Below are positions 45,893 through 57,764 of a stretch of 64,000 nt of DNA, piece after piece. Each line of letters begins with the position of its first letter. Positions within the stretch are counted from its first letter, which is position 1. A program made the translations under genes and the position numbers. The notes under the pieces are model-generated. The model did not search any database and was not told the origin of the DNA. It was given only the letters and a program-made list of their open reading frames with translations. This stretch comes from Antedon bifida (taxonomy: Eukaryota; Echinodermata; Crinoidea; Comatulida; Antedonidae): positions 23,441,001 to 23,505,000 of the forward strand of contig OY727095.1 in the NCBI GenBank assembly GCA_963402885.1, given 5' to 3'.

Positions 45893-47765
45893 GGTTCTTC
45901 GTTCTCATCGCCAAGCCCGATGACCACCCCTTCTAAAAATTCAGTATCGTCAGTCTGAAATTAGAATTGTTTTAATTAATAACTACAACGTACAAATCAT
46001 ATCTAATTCATCTCAAAATACAAAGCAATTCACCATCATTTTTATAAGTAAATTCATTTCTAATCAATATGTATTAATTTCATTTACGCTATTTCCATTC
46101 CAGAAATACGACATGTTTCATTCTTCCTTAATAATTACGTTAAACTTTTATGTACTTCACTATCAAAACAAAAAAAATCTTAGTATTTAATCTTGTGCAA
46201 CGCGACTCTACAGCTTACTATGGTTGGTCGGTAAACACTAACGTGAGCACGCGACGGCAGCTATGTATATGGCCTTGTTAACAGAGATACTTATTTATTC
46301 AAAACTAAAATATATTGGTAATAATTAAATAACATCTGAGTAGGCTCAAGCTTATAAAGTCACGCCTTCCTACACATCTCAAGCTTAATTTCTAACACAA
46401 AATATGTTGAGCTTAAAACATTCAATATGACTTTACCGATACTAATTATACTGTACAACCAACAAACTAACATCGTAGTGCAATTATTTTAACACACTCC
46501 AACCCAAAACACCTTGCCCAGACGACAATTGAAAGAATTAGGCCGAGAGCATGCCTATTAGTATTTGGTAAATATCAAGCCGCCAATAAACCTCAAACTT
46601 GGCATGCTAAAAAAAATTAATAAAACCATCACAACACTTACTTCTACAACAGTAGATCTCGTGCTTTTAAGTTTATTTGTTTCCTCTACCACTACCGCCG
46701 AAATGGTAACCTGTTTCAGTGCTTTCCAGTCAATCAACTGACTTTTATCGCCCCAAGGACTAAATCAATATTTGATTCCTGTGTGCCTAACTTTAGACAT
46801 CGTCTCTTATAGGTGGGTGTCTCCACTAACTTCCCCACCTGAAAATTTATTTTACATAAAGCATCAAAATTGAAAATGCTATTAGTCACAAAGCAACTTT
46901 ACTTTATAAATAAAATAACATTATTAAACACCATCTAATAAATACAAAAATTCATCAATAATTACCTCTAATACATTCCCTTTCACCGATAGCCTTCGCT
47001 TAGGGGGGCTTCCCTCTAAGTTCAACAACTTCGACTTCTCATTCTTCAACTGATCACGTGCAATCGCTTCAGATCCCTTATAACTATCCTCAACATATCA
47101 ATTTCACGATATCAATTACAAACAACAGGCTGGCCATTTACCAATGCAATCACAACTTTTCAAACACAATTAAACTTCAGCAATACCAATATAACAACTA
47201 TAATATAAAAAATCAGAATCACTTTTTATTAATAAAAAAAAATAAATCTACCATTTCTGGTTCCATCAAAGAAACATTTATTTTGGGATGTTAACATCAA
47301 ATCAAATAAATTATCCTCAAACATAAAAAAAACACAATTAGTTTCAAACTAATAAAACACACTCGAACCCTCGCCGATGTTGTTAGCTCAGTAAACGCCG
47401 CCCCTGCCTTAACCGCTCGGCCTTAAGACTCGCAATGTAGCAGATTTTAATTAAAAGATGAAAGACCGTTTCTGTGTTGAATGTATTTGTGACAACATGA
47501 ATAATCATAATAATAACCTCTCCGCAAATATAAAACAAAATAAACAAGAAAAAAAATTCATGATGATAAGAAGAAAACATTCTATCAAAAACCTTTATCA
47601 ATTTAGCTTACAACCTAAAATACCTAAATTGTAGGCCTATATTAAATAAAACCCTAAACAAATACTACGTTTACTGTCATATTTCAGATTTTTTACTCAT
47701 AATTTGATTGACAAATATCATCTAATACTCAATTTTATAATAAATAACACCTAAAATAAACAAAA
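45893..47765. repeat. duplicated block D, copy 2 (OB-fold gene remnant)
   Basis: Contains OB-fold exon 3 (46838-46642) and exon 4 (to about 45899). Both match copy 1 closely, including the same one-base loss in the LVLWGD segment. Exons 1-2 are removed by a deletion of about 0.55 kb and the terminal exon is absent. The SINE head survives at 47361-47435. Confidence 0.7.
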
Positions 47766-48866
47766 CCAAACTGGTTGGGTCGAGTATACCCCGTAATCAC
47801 AACATGAACGATGTACAGTATTTGATTGAAGGTCGACTCGACCTACCGGAATGGTATAGATAATATAGCTCGAATAAGAGAGTTGGAATATTTGTAAACA
47901 TAAGTATTGCTAATTTTAACAAGTGTAGCCTATACTGTAGTAAAAGGCCTGGTAGTATCAATTCCCATAGGGTCTACTACCCTAGCTAGTTCAATTAACT
48001 GAGCCGGATCGGCTAGGTCTCCTTCCTACTACTAGGTCTACTTGCTTGATGCAGTATCTGCTTTTTTGGAGAGTAAACTACTTTAGGCCTACTTAGACAA
48101 ACGGGAAACCAAACGTACGTGCGGACGGCGATCGGATCTTGTTTAGGAGTTTGGTTTATAGGATGGGTTTTGAATCCACTGAGTTTTGTTATTTATGGGC
48201 CAATCGTCTAGGCTAGCTAGGCCCATGGGCCCCAATCTTTTAACGTAGCCATTGGGGCATGGAATCCCTCCTAGTCAGAATGGCTCTCACCCATAAAAAA
48301 AAATGATTTAGGCTAGGCCTAGTACGTGAAGCCGATAATACGATCTGTACTATACTAAAGAGGTATAAAAATAGTATAATTTATGACTCCATGATCTGTA
48401 CTAAATTTTGTATTTCATTAAATGTCAAATAAATATATTCTACTACTGTTATTATTACACTTTAAGCCCAGCTTAGAAAATCTACAAAAAATGTATTTCA
48501 CAATGATCGAGTGGTCTTCATTTGACAGGGGAGAGAGATTTAAATTAGTTGACAAACACAACATACTGTACATGACGTTGCGAGTTTGGAATCCACTGAT
48601 GACGTGATTTTGTGAATATCTCATGAATATTAATGAGCTTCCATAAGCTGCTGATAAACAGACTTTCCATGAACTTACCCTAAAATGTATATAAAATTTA
48701 TTTTTTTTTAATTTCTCGTTATTACTTCTTCATTGTGTCTATAATATTTTTTATTTAATAAATAAACGATATTTAAAAGCAATTTTAAACCCAGAATCCC
48801 CCTTTAAATGTTTAAAAGAAATAGCTACTGAGATACTTAACAATATTATTTCAATTTACTGTAGAT
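47766..48866. other. no gene seen
   Basis: GGCCTA-rich non-coding sequence; two overlapping frames at 48418-48624 are mirror artefacts. Confidence 0.4.
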
Positions 48867-49200
48867 AACCATAATAAATGCACTCGCTCCCAAAGTAATA
48901 ATGACTTATCTATTCCGTTATGGAATAACTCTCAGGGTAAAAGAACTTTTGTTTATAGATCAACAAAACTATGGAATTCTCTACCAAATAACATAAAATC
49001 AGAACTCGGTCAGAACTCCATATGTCTTTGGCAACTTTTAAATCTTCACTATAGAAAACATATATGTATTAACCTTTTTGCCTTCACAATTGTAAATAGT
49101 TTTATATCTCTTTTCTTTCTTTTTGTTTTTCTTTTATATTTTATTTTTGTTATAAATATGTTTACTGAACCACTTTGGAAATCAGTACAAATAAATAAAT
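48867..49200 (+). mobile_element. 5'-truncated LINE 3' end
   Basis: The frame gives TRSQSNNDLSIPLWNNSQGK, RTFVYRSTKLWNSLPNNIKSE and then degenerate coding, the 'GKR.F.YRS..LWN.LP..IK' tail of CR1/Jockey-like LINEs. A T-rich 3' region ends in AAATAAATAAAT. It directly abuts the left edge of the 49205-49443 exon repeat. Confidence 0.65.
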
Positions 49201-49204
49201 AAAT

Positions 49205-49443
49205 TATAATGGTATGGCACCCAAATAAGATAACAGCAGCTCACAAGAAAAGTGCATAAAACGCCTTATGTAAAGTTAACTTTAAAAAAGAAGATATATT
49301 ACCTTACTGTACCTCTATCATTCTATTCTCAATATCATCATAAAATGCCGCGTAGCATTGTGTTGATTCTTCATCAAATGTATACAATTTACCAACCGAG
49401 CGCATCTTTCGAATTTGCAACAGAATGTTTCCAAATGTCATGG
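49205..49443 (-). pseudogene. partial copy of the repeated THAP-associated exon
   Basis: Matches the downstream half of the 45152-45415 and 57899-58169 exons and their 3' flank. Similarity breaks off at CATGGTT (49443), shortly before the Academ-like element's terminal repeat. Confidence 0.6.
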
Positions 49444-49519
49444 TTAGCTACAAACACAAAATTTTGAAATGTCTTGTAATGTAAGCATTTTGAACTACTT
49501 TTATAAGAAAGAGGTATAA

Positions 49520-52500
49520 TGTAGGCCACTATGTAATTTCGTGTCATTTTTTTGTTAAAAGCAAAATTCAAGCTGATTTAGTGTCTTTAGGGTGTAAAGT
49601 AATAAAAAAAATATGTTGCCATTTTTCTAAAGAAGCTTAAGGGTGTCAAATCCAAGATGGCCGCCAATACATAAAAAATCCAATAAATCTAACATGTTGG
49701 ACAAAGTAACTTCCATTTTGAATAATGTTTTACGTTAGAACTAGTGCCATATGCGTTCTATACTACATAAACCTACATGCAACAGTATTCAGCCATTTTG
49801 AATCCCAAAATGGCCGCCATTTGAGAAAATGGTTAATTTCTTATTAAGACATGTGTACTGTTAAATGACATAGATTTAAGTCACATCAAATGATAGGCAT
49901 ATGCCAACAAAATGGTAATTAACATAACATATTGACCATTTAACATACCAGTCTGCAACTCAGTCTGGCCAGTCGGCATACAACAATACTTTTTATCAGG
50001 AAAATCAAAGTTACCTTATAATTCCTCGCTTGCATCTCCTGCAAGGGTTGGGGTTAAGTTTTCTAAGTTGCTGCATTCATGAACAATACAACCGCATATT
50101 TCTGTACATGGGAGCTTATTCCTGCGGCAACTACACACATTTCCTTGACATCCAGATTTGCAGCCACATTTAATAAGTGCAATTATAGCTTCTGGTGCAG
50201 GGGCATTTAAGCATCGCACTGGAACAAACTTGTCTTCTTCCAATTCCCATCCATAGTCAGTTGGAGAAGGAAAATGTGGATGACTTTCACAGGCCTTTCT
50301 CCACACCATTGCAATGTAATGTGCTCTCAGGATGTGTGGTTGTAATGAACCTTTAGTGGGAGGAAGACTCTCTCCCTCTGCTTGACGGTTCGAATATAAG
50401 AACCAGCGTAGTTCATCAACTTTAGTGTGTAATTTTGATCTATACAGCAAACAAACAAACTTTTCTAATTGGGTTGTCATTTCTGGACCTGGTTCTGTTA
50501 TGTCATCCTGACCTAGTAAAGCCAATACATCCAATATTCCGTCTTCCAATGACATGAACACCTTCATGCACCAGTCTTTTGTCCTTCCAGCAAACCTGCC
50601 ACACATATCTGATCCTGTAAATGCATGAAACCCAAGAATAGCTAATGCACGTTTTTCCCCAAGATTTTTATAGATAGGTTTGATAGGGATCTTCCTGTTG
50701 TTTTTCCCCTTTCCAGTCAGGAAAAATGTATTGACAGGTAGTTTTGGATACATGTATATCATCAACAACAAGACATCCGTATCTGGCGAGTCGATGACAA
50801 TCTCCACATCACCATTCACGGAAAGAGCATGTAGTAAAAGTAAGGTATCTGCCTCTTCATGACTATGAGTGAGTAGTGTATTTGGCACATTAATATTGCC
50901 TTTGGTCTCTGTCCCAACTGTTACCATAAATTTCTTCAGTTGATTGACAGAGCTCCTACTATGACCCAGTGTCTTTGCAGCTAAGTATTCAACTAACTCT
51001 GCCTTTGTCTTTATGTCTGAAAGAAAGTCCTTCAATGAAATATTGTTGATTAGTGAGCTATCTTGAATGTGATAGTAGGTTGACCTTCCTTTCGTTCTCT
51101 TCTTTCTCATTTGTTCTTTCAAAGAACTAGTAATGTATCTATCAAATACCAAACGAACTTCATCATACCGTTCTGCGATCACAACAAGCTTGCTCAGAAA
51201 CGAATCAGCAAAATCACTGCAATATTTCATATCATCTGTTTTGGAGATTGAGTTTACTAGTGCCATACCATCTATAACAATAACTGTGTACTGATCTGTT
51301 GTTACATCCTGGTCCATTGGTTGTATTGTTTCATCTGAAGTAATGTATTGTTCTTCAGGAATTAGTTCTTCGAGGTGATGAACAATCTTAGATTTGTCAT
51401 ATGCAAGAAGAAGTGTCCCGTCTGAAGCAAAAAGTGCACGTGGAATAACGCCAAACTTATACTTTCCTACACATACCTTCAAATCTAGATCAGGGCGACT
51501 ACGTGATACAACAATGAATCTTTGTAGGAGGCCTCTTTCTTCTTTGACTTTGATGAGTTTGTCACCTGTTTTCAGGTTCATCGCTGTATTTGCACTTTTA
51601 AATGTACCAATCTTCCTCCTTTTCATTGGATCCCATACAGACAATTTGCCCTCTACAAGACGTTCTGTTACAAATGCCTCAAACATGTTCTGCCCAATGG
51701 CATCACGCTCTAATATTTCATTTGTCACCTTCTCATTCATTACTTCTTTGCTAAGAAGATTATAAAGGTCATTACCATCAGCATTGAATGGATCTCCATG
51801 GTCAACAAACACCTGTGTGAGCAATGCAGCATTCTTCTTTATTCGGGATGCCTTTCCTCCTGTTATCTCATGGTGCTGTTTTCTAGAAAATTCGTTTCCT
51901 TTAAAATGCTGGCTTTCAAACTCAGAAACTAGATTTGCCAGCTCTGGTGCCTCGTTTAGATTTTGTGGACCTTCTGTGCTCCCGGTAATATCCTTATGAT
52001 AAGCATCTTGCAAATGAAACGATGCATCACTTAGAATATCTTTCTCTTCCGTCATTTTGTCTAAAAAACTGTCAAAATAGAGATGGTAGAGAGAAAGAAG
52101 AGTTATAGTATGGGCTTCTAGTGACCTGTATAGATGTTTTCCATTTAAGATTTGTGTTACTGTTGTAGGTGAATAGAGTCCAGCTTCAACCCAAGCTTGG
52201 TCAATTCCGCTTGCTTCAACATATTTCCCCAATGCTGCCAATGCCCAAAAGACTACATGTAGCTCACCGGGTCGAAACAGAAATTGTTTCTTAATGTCAT
52301 CTCTGTCCACCCAAAGTTTCATCGCCATATCATACAGTTGAAGGTCAAGAGTCATCACCGTTATCTTTCCTTTTCCTAATACCTGAGTTGTTATATCATG
52401 TGCTCTCATCAGACCAGTGTATAACGTTCCATATTCTGTGGGAGGTGATCGTATTAACGGTGGAACTAATGAAACATTGGTACGTCTTGCAGGAGATGAG

Positions 52501-55180
52501 AGGAGGGAGTTAAATGCTCCCCATGTTCCTGGAGCTTGTAAATGAGTATCTTTATTTCCTTCAAAGTTCAGACATTCAAGTATCCATGCCATATCTGTCT
52601 TTTTACTCATCTCTGTAATGGGCTGTGAAGTGCTCAACTTGCATGGAAACTTATTCTTTTTAGGACTTGGTTTTGAACACACTAGATATTCACATTCCAA
52701 AGCTTCATTATCTGATTGATTTTTAGCCTTTGGTGTGCGATCAATTTTAACTTTTGGTAAGATTGGTGGTTTGTCTTGATTGACAGTTTGATAAATTGCT
52801 ATTGCTGTTCCATGCAATGTATTCATGCCGCAGGGCGTGGCTTCTAGAAAATCTATGTTGTCCAGTGCGAACCAAACAAAGTTATCCTTTACAAGCCAAG
52901 GAGGAAGACACAGTCCTCCCACAGATTCCATCTGCATTTTAACAGCTTTGGCAATACCGGATTCGATTTCCATAACTTTAGAGTAACTGGTGCCAAGATC
53001 GAGCTCTTCTAACTTTGATACAATTGACTTTGATCTAGTATTCTTGTGTACATCTAGAGCTAAACCAACAGATAAAGGAGTTTCACAGTGGTTTCTAAAG
53101 TCGCCTGCCTCTGTCTTTGGTTTATAGGACACTTGTCTGTCTGATTTGTAAGCTTGAACAAAGTGTTGCGCCAAGACTGATGCACTTTGACTTATAGATG
53201 TTTCTCTTCTCTCAGTTTGAATGGGCCTTGTTCCTTGTATAGCATGCTTGCAAAACATGTACAGCAATGGTGGTGGGTCATAATCTTGAAATGTACCACA
53301 GAACTTCCATTTAGGTGAGTTTTCAATATCTTTTCTTATTAGTTTGGCTGCTTTGAGAAGAATCTGCAAGTCCTCCTTTAGATTTCCCATTTCTATTGCA
53401 ATTGATACCGCAACTTCTTTAGATTTGGTTGATAAAACTTGCTCTGACATTGTCTTGTCTAATGGTCTGTTAAAGTGTACATCAGGAATACTATCAATAA
53501 TCAGCTGCTTTAAATATGGTTTATACCGTGGATTGTTAGGTACTGATACTCCGTTGCTTTCAAGAATATTTATGTAAGTTGTTTGAATATCATTCATGTT
53601 AAGAATAGTGTCTGTTTGATTGTCAAGTTCATATTCTACTACCTCAAGTAGTTCAAGGTCAGATACAATTTTACTGCAATCATCATCATGTGTCGTTTCA
53701 GATTTACTGTTCCTATCGATTTCTCTTTTTACCTTTACTAAACAAGGAAGATGGTATTTGATATCATACGCAACTGCTGCTAGAGGATCAGCTGCTGCAA
53801 CAACATTACTAAGTCTTGCTTTAAGATTTAAATTGCTTGTGTTTTTGCCAATTTCAATGAACTGGAATCCCATGTTTTTTGTTGAAATATCATGCAGTTT
53901 AATTTCTGTGTCTTCATCACAAATAATGCATTTATGGTTGTCAAAACTATTTCTTTTGCCCCTTGTGGATGTTGAGGCAGACATATCAGTAAAGGAAGAT
54001 GGTCTTCCCCTCTTTTTTTGACGTATGGCACCAACATCCCCAACATTTATCCCCTTGTTAAATCTAGCTTTTGCCCTATCAATTTTGCCTTTGTGTGTAA
54101 GATCCTGATAGCATTGCCTGTGATAGGAAATGCCCTCATTTAACAGTTGCTCTGCACTTAAATCTTGTATACGATTAATCAATTCTACAAAATCTGTTTC
54201 GCCATACTCATATCTTAATTGAGCACTTTCTATAATTTTTTTAATTGAATCCAATGATGGTGTTGTTACGTAACTTTTATATCCACTTTGGCCACCACTT
54301 CTCTGACAAACAAAGCACACTTTTTCATCAATTAATTTTTGCTTTTTGGTTGTCAGATGAGCTTCCATGATTTGATATACAGTTTGGAAAGGATAGGAGA
54401 AGTACTGTTACCTATATGAATATAATAGCATTATTTAACTATGTTTATAAGAAGATTTATCAATATAAAAACAAAATTGAAAACATTAATTTACTAAATT
54501 TCTTTATAATCTTCTTCTATACATATTACTTATAATTAACTACTAACCTGACAAATAACATTTCACTTGGGATATCCTTTTTAGAATAAATTTAATAAAC
54601 CTGTAATTTCAAGTTTAGAAGACCATAACACAAAAGCATTTTGTGGTACCATATCATCAAAAGTGTAATGTACTTGTGAGAGAGTCAATAATGGCAATAA
54701 CTCATACAAAGTTAGACAACATTAGACAAGTTTAGACAACTTTAGACAACTTTATACAATCATATGAAAATGACTATTGTAGAACATTCTAGTACAACAA
54801 AATATTTATTTACACATATGGACACATATTAAACAAAAATATTTAAATAATTTAATTTTTTAGTGGCGGCCATTTTGAAATCCAATATGGCCGACAGATT
54901 ATACTTTTGCCTAGTCACAAATGATTGTTTAATGAATAATACCATCAAAACAGACTTGATTCACATTGATAATTTGTTTTATTGGTGACATTCTTATCTA
55001 AATAGCGTTTTTTTTAAATGTTGGCGGCCATCTTGAATTTGGGCCTTTAAATGTCTTTTAAAAAAATGGCAACATATTTTTTTTCATTCCTTATATTATC
55101 AAGATATGAAATAAAGTCTAAGTTTGCTTTTAACAAAAAATATACACAACATTCTTATAGACGACATACCAGCCTACACT
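49520..55180 (-). mobile_element. Academ-like DNA transposon with long terminal inverted repeats
   Basis: The two ends are inverted copies over about 130 bp, sharing in order TTTTTTGTTAAAAGCAAA, AAAATATGTTGCCATTTTT and CAAGATGGCCGCCAA (left 49547-49667, right 55021-55140), with a second pair of GGCGGCCAT motifs further in (49808 and 54866). Outermost matches GTAGGC...TATGT lie near 49521 and 55165-55177. Exact termini and a target duplication could not be fixed. The only gene inside is the 1450-codon ORF. Confidence 0.65.
50016..54368 (-). CDS. Academ-like transposase with FEN/XPG-type nuclease and CXC domain
   Basis: Single open frame of 1450 codons from the ATG at 54368. Order: zinc-knuckle-like N-end (CFVCQRSGG, later YHRQC); a second Cys/His cluster (HKCIICDED ... 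YHLPCL); a central region with ALDNIDFLE and NTLHGTA (about 500-520), LDLQLYDMA (about 676) and WVEAGLYSPT (about 730), which I read as the DDE-like core of Academ transposases; then a FEN1/XPG-type nuclease at about 1025-1275 with VIDGMALVNS, RLVFDRY, HSHEEADTLL, DSPDTDVLLLM and FTGSDMCGRFAG, matching the acidic ladder of flap endonucleases; and a CXC/tesmin-like DNA-binding domain (KCGCKSGCQGNVCSCRRNK, about 1397-1430). XPG-bearing Academ elements (AcademX) are known in animals. No stop or frameshift is visible, so the copy could be recently active. Confidence 0.75.
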   Translation of the reverse strand: MEAHLTTKKQKLIDEKVCFVCQRSGGQSGYKSYVTTPSLDSIKKIIESAQLRYEYGETDFVELINRIQDLSAEQLLNEGISYHRQCYQDLTHKGKIDRAKARFNKGINVGDVGAIRQKKRGRPSSFTDMSASTSTRGKRNSFDNHKCIICDEDTEIKLHDISTKNMGFQFIEIGKNTSNLNLKARLSNVVAAADPLAAVAYDIKYHLPCLVKVKREIDRNSKSETTHDDDCSKIVSDLELLEVVEYELDNQTDTILNMNDIQTTYINILESNGVSVPNNPRYKPYLKQLIIDSIPDVHFNRPLDKTMSEQVLSTKSKEVAVSIAIEMGNLKEDLQILLKAAKLIRKDIENSPKWKFCGTFQDYDPPPLLYMFCKHAIQGTRPIQTERRETSISQSASVLAQHFVQAYKSDRQVSYKPKTEAGDFRNHCETPLSVGLALDVHKNTRSKSIVSKLEELDLGTSYSKVMEIESGIAKAVKMQMESVGGLCLPPWLVKDNFVWFALDNIDFLEATPCGMNTLHGTAIAIYQTVNQDKPPILPKVKIDRTPKAKNQSDNEALECEYLVCSKPSPKKNKFPCKLSTSQPITEMSKKTDMAWILECLNFEGNKDTHLQAPGTWGAFNSLLSSPARRTNVSLVPPLIRSPPTEYGTLYTGLMRAHDITTQVLGKGKITVMTLDLQLYDMAMKLWVDRDDIKKQFLFRPGELHVVFWALAALGKYVEASGIDQAWVEAGLYSPTTVTQILNGKHLYRSLEAHTITLLSLYHLYFDSFLDKMTEEKDILSDASFHLQDAYHKDITGSTEGPQNLNEAPELANLVSEFESQHFKGNEFSRKQHHEITGGKASRIKKNAALLTQVFVDHGDPFNADGNDLYNLLSKEVMNEKVTNEILERDAIGQNMFEAFVTERLVEGKLSVWDPMKRRKIGTFKSANTAMNLKTGDKLIKVKEERGLLQRFIVVSRSRPDLDLKVCVGKYKFGVIPRALFASDGTLLLAYDKSKIVHHLEELIPEEQYITSDETIQPMDQDVTTDQYTVIVIDGMALVNSISKTDDMKYCSDFADSFLSKLVVIAERYDEVRLVFDRYITSSLKEQMRKKRTKGRSTYYHIQDSSLINNISLKDFLSDIKTKAELVEYLAAKTLGHSRSSVNQLKKFMVTVGTETKGNINVPNTLLTHSHEEADTLLLLHALSVNGDVEIVIDSPDTDVLLLMIYMYPKLPVNTFFLTGKGKNNRKIPIKPIYKNLGEKRALAILGFHAFTGSDMCGRFAGRTKDWCMKVFMSLEDGILDVLALLGQDDITEPGPEMTTQLEKFVCLLYRSKLHTKVDELRWFLYSNRQAEGESLPPTKGSLQPHILRAHYIAMVWRKACESHPHFPSPTDYGWELEEDKFVPVRCLNAPAPEAIIALIKCGCKSGCQGNVCSCRRNKLPCTEICGCIVHECSNLENLTPTLAGDASEEL

Positions 55181-55856
55181 AGTAATTGAATAAAGCAATT
55201 TAAAGCAAAAATGATTTAAATCTGACAGTATTAGCGGAGATATTATCTTTTGAAGGCGATAATCTCTATTGTTTTAGTTAAACAAAAACTGTCTCCTATA
55301 CACAATTTGCACTATGTTGTGTAATGTAAATTCAACACCAATTATCGATGAATTTTTGTTTTGTACGGTTCTATTGTATAAAATGAATTATTGATTACTA
55401 TATTCAAGGTTATTTTTAAAGGTCAAGTTCATTGATAAAGGATAAATACAACATTTCAAATAATTTAACTTTATACAGAACTGGCAATTTTATTAATAGA
55501 ATTAACTATAATAATGCATTATTATTTTAACAATCCCTTATTATTTATTATTAATTTTATTAAACATTATTTTAAATATTATTTATAAAATATATTCATA
55601 ACACAAGGCTTTCTTTTGGATATTTGGTGGTTCTGAAAAGAACTGTTTGTTTTGAGTGTTTCTTTTTATATTTTTTGTCTTCTTTTTTTTGCACATTAAA
55701 TCTATAAAACATCATCTTTGATCATTGGAACATCTTCAAACAAGCTCTCCGCCTTCCCATTAACAAGTGAAGATTCATCTAACTTCCATGTTTTGAACAG
55801 TAAAGGGTACATTTAAATCAAGAATATTTTGGTCTTTTTCTACGAGTTTCATCCAA
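55181..55856. other. no gene seen
   Basis: AT-rich; nothing supportable. Confidence 0.4.
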
Positions 55857-56266
55857 TTAAGGACCAGATACATACTTGCCAATAATACCGAGAGCCTGGC
55901 ACCCAGCACACTCGGCACAATAACGGCTAATAACGCGACTGGTGGCCAGCAATAGTGCCCTATCGGTTCGCGTTCCTCTTGTGTATTCGTCCCACAGCAG
56001 GTTCAGACGATCTGTTGCACGTGCAGCATGGCGTGATTGATTACGTATGTTATCCTCCATGCCAACTCTGAATGAATCGCAACTGTCTGTCCTTTGTCAA
56101 ATAGCAGCTTACAAAGTAAGTAGAAGTGTAGATTAGCTGCAGACAAACAATTAAAATTACATTCCTTCCTTCCATCAGTTGTCGGACGAAGGGTCTGGTA
56201 TTTGGTTGCTGCATGTAGGCGCGTTGAAGGCCAACTTCTTGGACCTTGCGAAAGATAGCCTAACAT
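55857..56266 (-). pseudogene. unrecognised gene remnant with one frameshift
   Basis: Frame 1 from 56266: GYLSQGPRSWPSTRLHAATK, then CNFNCLSAANLHFYLLCK and FDKGQTVAIHSEL. After one shift near 56045: MEDNIRNQSRHAARAT, DRLNLLWDEYTRGTRTDRAL, LATSRVISRYCAECAGCQ and a stop at 55857. The helical, Arg-rich sequence and terminal Cys pair look like real protein, but I do not recognise the family. Confidence 0.4.
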
Positions 56267-57764
56267 TAGTCCAGCGTTTACTTTTTGGTATATACATAAT
56301 GTAGATTATAATTTAAAATTAAGATTCGATGTAAATTACAATATAAGATTCGATAGCATGTAAATTTATAATAAAATGTACATTGATTTAATGCAATAAT
56401 AAATAATATAAATACTGAAGATCATAATGAAATAAAATAACACACATTTGCTACGCAAACGTAAATTAAAAATGCAATGTTGCATAAAGACGTAAATTAT
56501 AATGAAATATTAAGATTCGATGTAAATATTAATAAAATGAAAGATTCGATTTCATGTAAATCAATAATAAAATACAAATAGCGAACGTAATTATTAATAT
56601 TTTATATACAAATTCGATAGTACATGATTTTTGGCCTATGTTTATGCCATACTTTATTTGTTCGACCTTTCTGTAAATTAACGCCATAGGCCATAGGCTA
56701 GGCCTAGCTTGTAGTAGATAGGCTACTACTACAATCTAGGCCTAGCCTAGCCTACCTTACCTACTACAGCCTCTAGCTAAGGAAAGTGCTATAGTATAGG
56801 CCTACTATTTTAGACCACAGACAGCTAGCGGTAGCGTAGTTAGCTAGCCTACAATAATATTATTAGCAAACTGACAGAAATAATATTAAAAATAGAGTGT
56901 GAGTGAATTATTTGTTTAAAGTTTAATAACTCTTACAAAAACTACTTTACTTTAAAACTTCTACATGCACTTTGGCCGCACGCAATCCTTTGTATTTTAC
57001 ACCAAAAACCATGTTGCATATCTGGCCTTAAAAGGTTCACACTCAATTATACAGGGGTATGACTTTGTGAACTCTGGTTTAAAACTGCAATATTTTCGCT
57101 TCGGCATTATGAAGATTTTCTTGATTATAGCTTTGCTCGACGAACATTAACTGATAAATGACATTTAAAATGTTGGGAGTAAATTTAATTACGGCCTAAA
57201 TGATTTAAGGCGTAATTAAATTGTCATTTTCTGTTCACCCACCATTCATTATGATTCACACATGTCATGCTCTCGCAGACAAAACAACATGCATTCTCGG
57301 CCGAGATAGAAACAAATGAAATAAACAATTTTACAAGAATGAAAAGACTTTTGACTTGGGCGTTGGATATTAATTGACAAAACAAAGAACCTAAAACAAA
57401 GGTTTGCTTGCTTTAGAATTTTATTGTTAATTCACATAGGTTAACCAAAATGACATGGATTAATCATATTAACTATAACAACACGGAACATCAATTCTAT
57501 ATAGACTCTTCTACACATAATGTAACAAATAAAACACTAATGTAATCAAACACTGTATACTCTCTCTAACCAATTTTTCAATCTTCTATCGACTAAAGCC
57601 GAAATATAGTCGTTATCTCGGGACCGTTCTATAGTTACCACCAGATAAGCTTACTTCATCAAGGCTTCTATGAATGGATGACGAGTTGGGAGCAGGAACG
57701 CTAGTAGACCATACCCAGTACCGTTTTGATTACGAACAATCGGGAAAGTTGATTTAAATTATAT
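56267..57764. other. no gene seen
   Basis: AT-rich with repeated AAGATTCGATGTAAAT segments (near 56320, 56345, 56510, 56545), a local degenerate repeat. GGCCTA-rich from 56690 to 56800. Confidence 0.4.

Noticed and set aside
50680-54021. Plus-strand frames opposite the 1450-codon ORF
   Set aside because: Antisense shadows.
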